Below, piece after piece: positions 46,901 through 58,900 of a stretch of 64,000 nt of DNA (position 1 is its first letter; each line of letters begins with the position of its first letter). Source of the stretch: Acanthaster planci. Taxonomy: Eukaryota > Echinodermata > Asteroidea > Valvatida > Acanthasteridae. The translations under genes and the position numbers were made by a program. The stretch lies in contig NW_019091628.1 in assembly GCF_001949145.1 (NCBI RefSeq), positions 148,873-212,872 of the forward strand, given 5' to 3'. The notes under the pieces are model-generated. The model had not been told where the DNA came from and made no database searches. It saw only the letters and a program-made list of their open reading frames with translations.

Positions 46901-49900
46901 TGGACGTCTTGAAAGACAAGAGCAAACTGCCCGTCATGCAGCTGCGCTACGGCGACACGGGAGGCAGTGACGAATTAGGCTACTACACGCTGGGCCCCCT
47001 CAGATGCTGGAAGGACTCGGGGAAAACCGTCGCCACCCGGAGTAAGTGTCCTAGTGAAATTGGAGTTCCTGATGACGAATGTGCCCTTTCTTGTGTAAAG
47101 CTTTCAGCTACCATATTGAAACATTTTGTCCCAGAGTTTTTGGAAACTGTTCAAAAAATGTTATTGAATCGTCTTTAACGGACTAATCAGTGGCAGTTCT
47201 CAAGAAGTCCTTTCGTAAGATTTTGCTTGAATGTTTTGGAAGGTGCTGAGATCTTTCCAAAAAATTGTACTAGCTTAATCTAGAGGCAGTGTTTTTCACA
47301 GGGATTAGGACATCAGTTAAATTGTGGTTAGCAAAAGACTTTAACTTATACAGAAATAGTTGCTTGCCTTGTCAAATTTTACAGCCCAGATGTGCTAACA
47401 GTTGTGCGCTTCTACATGGTGCCTTGTGGGGTACCGGAACAATGGAAGGTACCCCACAAGGCCAGTTTTGATCCTTATGGGGTACTAAATTGGTACCCCA
47501 CAAGAATTTCACAAAATAGATATTTCAAATTTACTCAAAAAGGAGGCATTTTCAAGTGCCATTCATCGTCGCAAATTGAAGTGTTTTATATAAGGGACAT
47601 ACGGTTGAAATTCCAACCCAGGAAACTGAATTTGGTGGAAATGGCAGTGATTTGAGATTTTGTCCGTGTTGTGTGGGAGTTTTGTACATGAGAACACAGG
47701 AAATACCCCACAAGTATACACATGTAAGGGTATGTGCAGAGTCCTGTTCTGTCGCATCAGGAAAGTGGGCCCGTGGAAGGGGGCTCCGTCAGTAGAAAAT
47801 TGTGTTCTCAACAATTCAGTGGAACCTGGCCCTTCGCTTTCCCCAGGACTGTTCCTCCACATTGTGATGATTTACCTTTTGTTTTCTCAGTGGAGCTCAG
47901 CTCGTGCGATGCCATCAAGAGGGCTGACCCCGCAGCGCGGAGCGGCAACTATTACATTAAGCCGTACGCAAACATGGACCGATTCTACGTCTATTGTGAC
48001 ATGTCCGGAACAGAGGGTAGGGAACAGTACAGACCGCAACTTCGGTTGAAAAAAAAAACTCAAATTACGGTATTCCTACTTAGTTTCACCCAAAATTCAA
48101 ATGATCTTCATCATCACTGTTTTCAAGAACTAAAGTGCATGTACTGCGTGTGGACGCTTCACAATAAAAATTGTGGGTTTCTTGAACTGACAGAGAGGTG
48201 TGCGTGTGCAGTGCAGAAACTGACGAGTTGTAGAATAACCTTGATTTTCACGAACTAACTTGCAAGCAGATAACTCCTTTTTAGAGACAAACGCTTTGAA
48301 GGGCTTTGCACCGGTCCACTGCATGGAGTACCTGGAGCCTGTCTGTTCAGTGATCCTAACGCTGGTTTGCACCATCCACTATGCGGGGTTTGGTGTCCGT
48401 AAATGTCACGACGGATCGTCGATTGTGATCCAGATTTTTGTGAAACAAACACAGCCCCAGAGGGTTAAAAAAAATTGCAACTGGAAACCATTGGACATGG
48501 GAAGTTCAGAAAAGAGTCACTTTGTGAAAACAGAAATGCACTGAATGTAAAGCACGCAGCGCTTTGTTGTAACTGTTGAAAATGAGAATTACCTTTTTTT
48601 AAAAATTTTCAATTGTGTGTCAAAGGACTGCACTCGAGTACCACCAAGTGTAAGTTTGTGATGACATAGTTTCTGCTTGTGACTCGTCTGTTTTTAGGAG
48701 TGACTGTCGTCTACCCCGATGCCGTTCGCACTCTGGACATTGATGGCTTTTACGAGGAGCCTGGCACCTGGGCTCGGGCCGTCCGCTACGGGCCGTCCCA
48801 GGCCCAGCTCCAGGCCCTGACGACTCTGGCCGCCTCCTGCAAGCAGTTCATCAGTCACGGCTGCCACGGCTCACTGCACAACGACGACGTGACGGGGAAG
48901 GTCTACACCTGGTGGCAGTCGCGGCGGGGGGAGAAGATGACCTACTGGGGAGACACCAAGGAAGGTTGCCAGTGCTTCGCCGATAAAAGTAAGGAGAGGA
49001 CGTGGCTGATCGCAAGTCATGGAATTCTCACTTGGGTTGCAAGTCATGGAATTCTCACTTGGGTTGCAAGTCATGGAATTCTCATTTGGGTTGCAAGTCA
49101 TGGAATTCTCATTTGGGTTGCAAGTCATGGAATTCTCATTTGGGTCGCAAGTCATGGAATTCTCATTTGGGTTGCAAGTCATGGAATTCTCATTTGGGTT
49201 GTAAGTCATGGAATTCTCATTTGGGTTGCAAGTCATGCAATTCTCATTTGGGTTGTACTACCTGACTGTCCAAGGGAGGCCGGTGTAGAAATAACGAATG
49301 ATTATAAGTGCCATGGTGAGAGTACTTGTATGAGGTGACAGATGGAGCGGTCATCGTCCATTGCATTAAATTATTCTGTCCACTACACAAATGCGAAACT
49401 TTCTTGTAATTTGGAGCATATGCATATTAGTTTAAAGGCAAAAAAAGGTGGACAGGTCACATGCGACGGGAATGTTTGCTGCCACCAAGTGCCTCAAAAA
49501 GTCTGCTATACTCCACTTAATGACACACCAACAAAGATGAGAATGGAATAAAAAGGGAAGAAATATAAGTTAATGATATCAAAAATACCTACAGTGCTTA
49601 CCAGTCCTGTCGTACACAAAGTGCTCCTTTATGTACGCGTAAACCACTGTTTTCTGATTTCCGAAGCTTCTCTTTTTTTTTAACGTGTCCGTCTCCAGGC
49701 TGTCATGATCCGAGCAAAAAGTGCAACTGCGACGTCAACGCGCAGAGTCTGAGCTCCGACGAGGGCTACCTGACAGACAAGAGTGCGCTCCCGGTCTCCG
49801 CCGTACGCTCGGGCGACGTCAGTGACAACAACGGCTGGGAATACGGCACGGTCAAACTGGGGCCCTTGATGTGCCAAGGAGGTTGGTTTAGTGCACCAAG

Positions 49901-52900
49901 AAAAAATGGGAAAACCTGCAGTTGTGACTGTCAAAGATTACGTGAAGCAAACCCACACTCTTCCACTTTTTGAGTTCTAAGATACCGCCCAAAGGGAGAG
50001 TTCTCCCAAGCACACTGACCTTTTTGATGAAAAGACACTCGTAATTACCCCCACGGTTGGTTGATTTGAACAATGCAGGCGATTCACAATACAGTGCGCC
50101 ACCAAGAGTTTGCTGCAGACAAGCCGTTTTTCAAGTTTACTGTTGACGTGCCGCCTCGATTAAGTGCACTTTGCGGTACGTAATTTGGGGATATTTGATT
50201 GATTGAGCTGTTGCTTGCACGACACAAAACCATTATCTGGACTACCTAACACCCATTCTTTACAAGCAATTTTGAATGTTCAACCAAATAAAAAAAAATT
50301 CAAGTTTTTAGCACCTAGCGCAGTTAGCGAATGAGACTTTCAAGTTGCCAACCATTTATCCCTTAATGCACTACGAAAAGGCCTCTCCATGCTAACCTCT
50401 TGGTGGCGTACTGCATTGTGAATCGGCCATATTCTGTCAAATATTCACTAGCACTGAAAATTCATTTCCTCGTTCGGGATTGAGACTTTCAAGATTGTAC
50501 GTCCATGCAAAATGTTCCGTTTCAAGTTGAATAACTGAAGCATTGACTCTTTTCTTTGTCGGCAGAGCAAGCATCGTCCGAGTCCCGTGAAATTTCCACA
50601 GGTATGCACACTCTATTCATTGTTTGATTATATTCAAGACTGTAACAGTGGGAGAAGTTGAGTAGTTGAAGATTAAAAAGTTGGTTGCGAGGCAGTTTTG
50701 GATTTGTTGAGCTGCCACGGACATCTTACAGTCTTCTTATTCATGGAAAGAGAAACGTCCGGAAAAGTCTCTTTTCTTGGCTGCTCCTGGTGTGTTTATC
50801 GTGTTGGAAGTTTATTTGAAAAGGAAATTTGCCAAGGTTCTTTGTGTGATCGCGAACATGATGAAGTAGGTTGCTGAAGTCACCGACCTGTTACTTGGAT
50901 TTTCATTTTAGACCAAGAATGCGAGTCAGTCACTACAGCAGATGGAGAAATCTATCGTAAAATCAACGAAGAGCAGACGTTTTCCAACTTTGATTTCAGC
51001 GTGCAGACCGTGGGAACTGCAATTCTGAAACTTGGGGTGTATAGTGGGTCTGCCAGCGCTTACTACAAAATTGGTAAAATTGAAATTAATTGCTCAATTA
51101 AAACTTTTTTCTTGTGCAATTTCGGTATAATTTTCCTTCATTACATACACAAAACTATCCCGGTAGTGACATATTTCAAGATTGTTTGTTCCACATGCTT
51201 TGCATTTAGAAATCGAGTCCGGGAACCACGTGAACTTTTATCGTTGCAACTACAATGCGCAAAGGGAAGACTGCGGTACTCCACAGACGCAGTCCTTCAC
51301 TAGTTCCCCGCCCGGTTCCTCCGTGCCCCGCAATTTCACCCTCAACTTCGTCAGCCCCAAGCTGGAGCTGACCCTGGGCGGGGAGAGCCTGACGTTCACA
51401 GACGGAAGCCTGCGAGGCCTGAACGTCCGCTACTTTGCCCACAAAACGGTGGGCGGGGATGGCAAGTGGATCTTCGACAGCATCTGCATGGGGAACGTCA
51501 AAGGTGCGACGTTGTCCGGCAGGCATAAACTTTTGGGGAAAGATTCCTTTTACTCCTCAGTCGAACGGGTGTCAGTTTAAAGGAGGAAATATTGTAATCT
51601 TTTCTCACTTCCTGCTCAGTCAAAAGGACAGCGCAATGCGGCATGAAAAGCTGTGCCCAAAATTGAACGCCATGGCTTTAAGAGGGCATGCACGATATTG
51701 ACTACCGGCAGAAGCCCCCCCCCTTCCATAGGTGTGTGCATCATTGCCAGCGACAGCCAGTGCGTTACCTGGCAAAAAGTGAATTTGGACACAGTTTCTG
51801 TACATAGTTTTTGCAAACCGCATTTAGAGCGTGCAGGTTGAATTTGTCTCTTTGCAAGAATTGTTTCCTTCGAAGTTTTTTCTATTATCTTCCTGTTCGT
51901 TTTCAGTTTTTTGTAGCAGAATTGGCAAAGTAACTTGTCCTGCTCCGATGAAGCCGTACGTCCTGAAAGCCCTGTACGGACGGATGGAGAAGGATGTGTG
52001 CCCGATGGCGAACGACCCCACAGACTATCCGGACTGCCTGCTGGATGTCACAAAGAAGTTGCAGAGGCTGAAGCACTCGTACTGCGTGAACGGCGACCAC
52101 ACCTGCCTCTACCCAGTCTATGATAGCTTCTACGCATCAGCCCTGAGCAAGGCCTCCTGCCGGCCCAAGAACGGGTACCTCCATCTGGTCTACGCCTGCC
52201 GGGCGCAGGCGCCGCAGGAGAGAGCCCTGGGCCCCTGCAGCTCGGACCCCTGCCAGAATGGCGGAACTTGTGATGACTCCTCGGATGGGTTGTCATATGC
52301 TTGTCAGTGCCACGAGTCATTTTCAGGCGAGCACTGCGAGACGGGTGAGATGGTTGGAACTGTGGAAAATGCTCACAACTAGCTCTTGGGCCCTACCTAC
52401 AAGAATTTCATGGAAATTCTGAGAAAGTGCCGTCCTTGTCAGAAATCTTTTGGTTTGGATCTAATGTTTCAACTACAGGACTGCGTTTTGACAAATTCAT
52501 GACAAATTCGCTAAGCGCATTTAACTCTTGCTCAGCAAAACAAGTTAGCACCTTAAAATGATGGAACGAAGTACTCGGCTTGTAGATGGCTCCCAGCAAT
52601 GTGTTCAGATCACCACTCTCTGAAATTTGTTTCCTGATCATACGGAATGCTGTTTGTTCCTCCAGAAATGGTCCTCTGCAGAGGGCTGGGTGACCCCCAC
52701 TACAGGAACTTTGCCGGCCACACGTTTGACTTCCAGGGCAACTGCACCTATGTCTTTGCCCGTGACTGCAAGGAGGACCCCGATTTTGAGGTGCACGTGG
52801 TGAACCAGTCGCCGCTGTTCAACATGGCGGTGTCCAGCACAGTGGAGGTCATTCTGGTATTTGATGGACGGGTGAGTTGTATGAGAAAAGTGCTGCGGAC

Positions 52901-55900
52901 TCCATGCAAAAAGAATAGACATCTGCTTAGCACAAAAACATCATGCTTAGCAGATTTACAGGTTACCAGCCTAAAAATTAACGTAGTAGGTTTTGCTTCT
53001 TGACTGGTTCCCCGCTGGGTTTAATATGCTTATCCCACCAATATAGCTAAGCAGTCATTTCGGCTGAAATGGGGCCCCAGTCTCGGCGCTCGCGGGCATC
53101 ATTTGGTGCGCACCTATGGCACAAAGTGCGCATGACCAATTTTCATTTGAATAAGCACAAACCAGGCATTGAGTTGGCAGGGAGGAGCGTACCCAAACAT
53201 CGGTGCACAATGCCAGTGGCGCTGAACCAGTGACTTCTGGCAAGGAGTCAGATCTGCTTTCAGCACTTTCCATTTTTCCTGTGAGCATTTCTAAGAAGTT
53301 GAATCATCTTCGGTCGCCATTTTGTTGCCAAGGCATTGTGCGGTATTGCACCTCACCTCCAAGAGGTACAAGTCCTTGCCTTGCAGGATTAAGGGGAGTT
53401 AGTTGTGCTCCCCAGAAAAGGCGCATACCTCGCCATGCGCGCCACTCCCGTTTTCTTGGAGTGGGCATTTCTGAGCTTGTTCTTCGCTGCACGCTTGCCC
53501 TGGTCCACGTTGCCATTTGAGACGTCCTCCAAATTTGAATCCGATTATTTTTCGTCTTTTCGCTTCCGTGCCGGAAGACGATCCTCCTGAAGCAAGCCAG
53601 GGAGGTCCTCATCGACGGAGAGAGGCAAGACTCTCTTGAGAGACTGGAGGAAGATTTCACCCTGACTGAGCAAGGCTTGAAAGTGGTAAGCTGACATTAG
53701 CTGAAACGGCAAACTATCCGACAAATGCATTTGACAAAAGGCCAGTGCTGCCCTGGCGCCGAGCGCAAAGTGTCTTACTGTTCCCCCTGATGTTTAGAAG
53801 TATGAGGTCTGGAGACAGATATGCTTTCTTTGAGGTGGTCAAGCAAGCAAGAAGATGAACAGGTTCCTAGTTACAAAATCTGGATGCACTTTATAATGCA
53901 CAAATGTGTACCAAAGTGGACCTCATTCTATCCAAATCCGTCTAATCCCCTGCATTCTCAGTTTTTATTGAGTCGAAGGGAGTACGGTCTTCTACAGCGG
54001 GAACACAATTAGAGCAATTCCTTTGTTCCCAGTGCAGTCTGTCTGTATAATCTGAGATAGTTTGTTGACTTTATTGCCAGGTGTTTTTAACAACTACTCT
54101 TTTTCAGCNNNNNNNNNNNNNNNNNNNNNNNNNNNNNNNNNNNNNNNNNNNNNNNNNNNNNNNNNNNNNNNNNNNNNNNNNNNNNNNNNNNNNNNNNNNN
54201 NNNNNNNNNNNNNNNNNNNNNNNNNNNNNNNNNNNNNNNNNNNNNNNNNNNNNNNNNNNNNNNNNNNNNNNNNNNNNNNNNNNNNNNNNNNNNNNNNNNN
54301 NNNNNNNNNNNNNNNNNNNNNNNNNNNNNNNNNNNNNNNNNNNNNNNNNNNNNNNNNNNNNNNNNNNNNNNNNNNNNNNNNNNNNNNNNNNNNNNNNNNN
54401 NNNNNNNNNNNNNNNNNNNNNNNNNNNNNNNNNNNNNNNNNNNNNNNNNNNNNNNNNNNNNNNNNNNNNNNNNNNNNNNNNNNNNNNNNNNNNNNNNNNN
54501 NNNNNNNNNNNNNNNNNNNNNNNNNNNNNNNNNNNNNNNNNNNNNNNNNNNNNNNNNNNNNNNNNNNNNNNNNNNNNNNNNNNNNNNNNNNNNNNNNNNN
54601 NNNNNNNNNNNNNNNNNNNNGATTTTTCTGCCATGGTTGTTGAATATTCAGGTGGTGCATGTACCAAAATACAGCCTGACAGTCATCTGGAACCACAAGG
54701 ACATCGTCGACGTGAGACTACCTAGGAACAGCGGCGGAGACGTGTGCGGACTGTGCGGAAACACCCGCGTGTTTCAGCCCATGGGTAGCTACCAGATGAA
54801 GTCAGGAACGGTAGGGGTTGTTCTTGTTGTTCGTTTTCTTTTTCCAGTGGGTACTAAGTTGACCAAAAACCGTGGGCTGTGCGTGCTATTTGGCACCTGG
54901 CCAATTTCGTGTGATGTGCTCTGTCTGGACCACAGCTGTTCATAGAGAGATTTACGTCAGGAGTGTCTGAAGTGTCAAAACTAAAAGGATGGTTTATTCG
55001 TCAGTGCACGTAGATGATAGCTGTAGGCTGTGCTGCACACATAATGAACAGCCAGTTTGGTTGCCAAGGCTGAAGTTGGCGCTAGTTTCTCTGTGTGCTA
55101 TGACTAAGCTAACTCCACACAAGGGTCATTCTTGGAAACAGCATTATTGAGAGGCAGTTTAGAGGTTACTTAGGAAATTTATCTGTTGCAGAAGAAAGAG
55201 AAACTGGTCAGGAAGCCATCGACATATTGCAATTAAAGCAGCGTTCCCAGTTTTTAGAAAAATCGGTATTTGCTTTGAGTTTTCAAAGTCAGGTGAAACC
55301 AAGGAAAAATCACAGAATGTCGTCACTGCAGGCACGTGACGCGAACGCGGGTCGCTTACGCAGTGCACCGTGTTCAGAGGTGCCCGCAAGTTGGCCACAA
55401 GCCGCAGTCCCACTGCCTGTCCCTGTCACATTTTGCACAGGTTGTCCAGGACCCGGTCGTTTTCGGCAACAGCTGGCAAGTGGACGTGGGCACGTGCGAG
55501 GCCAACACGCACCCCAACAACTGGGCCCAGCTCGGCCACTCCCTCAGCAGCAGCCAGCTGATAATCGCCCAACGATTCTGCAAGTTCATCTCGCAAGCTT
55601 TGGGTGGGCCCTGCCTCTTTTGTTGATTTCTTTTGCTGTGTGAATGAATTTTGTTTTGCCGTCGACCGACAGAAGCTTCAAAGTGAAATGCGCCTTTCTC
55701 TTGGCACACTTGACATTTTTACCTACCAGTAATTGACCAGCTATGGTAGGCCTTTGGTACAAAATTGAAAGAATAATTCAGTTTTTAAAAAATCGCACTA
55801 GCATCAAGACATCAAAGAACGAATGCGGAGAAATTCCTGATGAAAATTCATCCCTCTGTAAAACTCTTGAGACGTGAGTGTCTTTTAAGGCGAGTTAGAA

Positions 55901-58900
55901 CTAAGGTTAAACTTCCTACCCATGTTGGCCACCAATACAAATAAAAGTCCATATGAGAATGGTTTTAGGCAATGCACAATTATGCGTACGACAATCTTAA
56001 TACCAGTCGGAAATGTTCAGAGTTAGAGGCTTGATACCTGGTAGACCTACAGAAATCCTGCAAAATTGCCACGAAAAGTGATCACACTGTTCAGCAAATA
56101 ATGGTTCCATCACTGACTTAAATGATTTTTTTTTTTTAAAGTGAATTATTATAGGTGTGGCCTGTTACCACATCACTCGAATTTTGGACCATTTTCGCTT
56201 AGCTTTAAACTTAACCATTTTTTTCATTTCATTAGTACCTATGACATTGGCCATTCACAATCACCCCTGGCGACGCGAATCCAGGTTATTCAAATTCTGA
56301 TGCGAAGACAGACACCATCTGGAACTCCTGCTCAGCTTGCCCTAGTTCCATTTGGACTTCTCTAAATGACATTTCTCGCAGCTTCCTTGGCAAGCGTCTC
56401 ATCCTTTGGCTGGTCCCCAGCTCGGTAAAGGTAGCTCGAAATCTTTTTTTTTTTTTCTCTTCCTCGCTTAGTTTCTGGGTGCCCAATCACGGCAGCCACT
56501 GCCGACTTCAGGAGGCAGTCCTGTGAGCTTGACCACGGCAGCGGTCTGCGGGACAAGGCCTGCAGCATCATCAACGACTTCCGAGACGAGTGCACAGGAG
56601 AAGGCGGAACGGTTTCCGAGAGTACTAACACTCAGTGTAGCAGTGAGTCCTGTGTTGTGTTCTGCCATGGATATTAACCGAGCCGTGCTCAAAATGTTTC
56701 ACCCATTTTATCCACGTGTCGAATTCCGCAGACACACAAGTAATCCTGAAATCGCCTGATGTCTTGTATTTATTCTCTTATTTTCCATCAATAATTCTAA
56801 AGTGCTGGACAAAGTCCAATACAGATTTGAATTTCCTGTTGGCTGACCTCCAAGTTGCATGCCCGGTGACAGGGTTTCCCCTGGGGTGCTGATATGTGTC
56901 AGGTGGTCATAGTTTGCCAAAATTCTAGTGCCTAAAACAACAGCGAGTGTTTTCAAAATGGACGAAAAGTTCTGTATAGTTGAATAGTACATTTACCCTC
57001 AATTTCCTCTCTAAAAGAAATTGATCTTGCATCCTGTGTCCCTCTTTACCATTCTGAACGATTTGAAACTGATCTTATTCAAAGGATTAAAGTTATTTTG
57101 CTTTGGTTTTTCCATTCCTGCCTATTTTAAGCGTCAGGTGGTAAAATTTATCAGAAAAACTTGAGGTGGTCACTAAATCATTGAAGTGGGCTGCCTCACA
57201 GTTGACAGAGTTTTTTTAGTGTTTTGAAAAAAAAAAGGGATTAACGTCCGTTTTCTTCCTCACCTTTGACCCTTAGATAAGCTAATTGGAAGAGAAGAAA
57301 TGGACCGATAGAGTTAGATTCTTTGCAATTTTCGTCCCTCCTCTGACCCTGCAAAATTTCCTGCTATGTTCGTAATCCAATAAATAAAAAAAAAAAAAAA
57401 ATTGCGGGCCCAACATGAGAGAAACAGAAAGCAAACATTTTACATAAGTGGATTGGAGGCAGACGTTCGATCATCAAGTTTTCAGTAAACCTAGAATGCT
57501 GACTTTGATATGTTTCCCCCCCCCTCCCAGCTGAGTGCGCAAGCCACCTGAATCACACGCAGTGCGTCATGCCATGCAGCACGTGCTCCTCGCTGCGCCT
57601 CTCGCCGGGGAGCTGCCAGGGAGCCTGTGCGGCCGGCTGCACCTGCCCGGACGGGAAGTTGGACGACGGCGACTCGTGCGTGGATGAGGACAACTGCGGC
57701 TGTGAGCACGAAGGGAGGTACTACAAGGTGAGAGCATTTCAGGTTCAACTCCGGCAGACGTCCGACTTTGGACGTCCAGTGGAAAGGAAGACCATAGAAA
57801 CGTTTGTCTCAGATGCCTGACAAGTTCAAAGAGGAATTTCTGTTTCTCGGTCTGCCTGCATCTATGCCAGCGTTGTGATCAAGACCCCAAAACCCCTTAA
57901 CGCCGGGATTCTTTTGACCGTGACTTCTGGGCTGCGGTACATGTATGCCCAGTATGCAAAGCTTTGTCCAGCAGCAGGCCCACATTGAACCAGCAGCTGC
58001 ATGGTGAATAGACTGTATGTGTGGCATGCACTAATCCTCGCACAAAGCCGCAGCTGTCGACGTCTACCGGCGTTTAAGGGGTTATAAAACCACCACAAGA
58101 CCCCACAAGACTAACACATGACCCCCCCCGTCTAACTTCAAGTCACAAGCTATTCCAATGAGCTGCACACTCCTTTGTCTTTTTGCGCCCTTTTACTGGC
58201 ATGATCTTTTTCTTATATTAATAGGATTCTGATTTTTTTTCTCACTTTTCATGACTTTTTTATTTCTTCCATTTTCAACATTCTGCACTGCATAGTTTTG
58301 GGGGTCTGCAGGGAACTTTTGCCTATTTTTCCCTCCGGGTCAGGTACGATGCCTGCTTTTACTCGTGATTGGTCTTGTGACTGGTCTTGTTGTGACTTGC
58401 CTTATGGCTTGTCTTGTGTCTGGTCTTGTGTCTGGCCCTGGGACTGGTCTTGTGCCAGAATTTCCTTTGAAATTTGTTTTTGACGAGACGGAAAACGGTT
58501 ACATGAGTTCAGTGCTAGCATTGAGTGAACTATTGTACTCGACAAGTGGTTGTTGAAATCTGTAAGTTTCTCTCCCAAACTTTTCAGCTGGGGTCAACTT
58601 TCATGGACATTACCTGCACCGAAGAGTGTACCTGCCAGGGAGGGAACGTGGTCCAGTGCGGCCCACCGTCCAACAGACTCTGTCCCGTGTACCAGACGGA
58701 GTTTCTCACCACCTGCACGCTCCACGACGGCGTCTACGAATGCACGTGCATCTCAGGCTATGCGCCAAATGCAGATGGAACGGCGTGTCAAGGTAACGTT
58801 AGACGGCCCCGCCCGGACTTTGGCAGTGGAAACAGTGGCCCCCTGTCGTCTGTGGTCTTTGCCATGACGTCCCTTGAATTGTGCACATAGATTTATCTCA

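Noticed and set aside
48871-49236. A minus-strand ORF of NPNENSMTC repeats
   Set aside because: It is the antisense reading of the 27-base tandem repeat, whose unit length is divisible by three.
48679-49338. The 219-codon ORF as a single coding exon
   Set aside because: Only 48698-48988 has protein character and a matching module. The rest is intronic minisatellite read through in frame.
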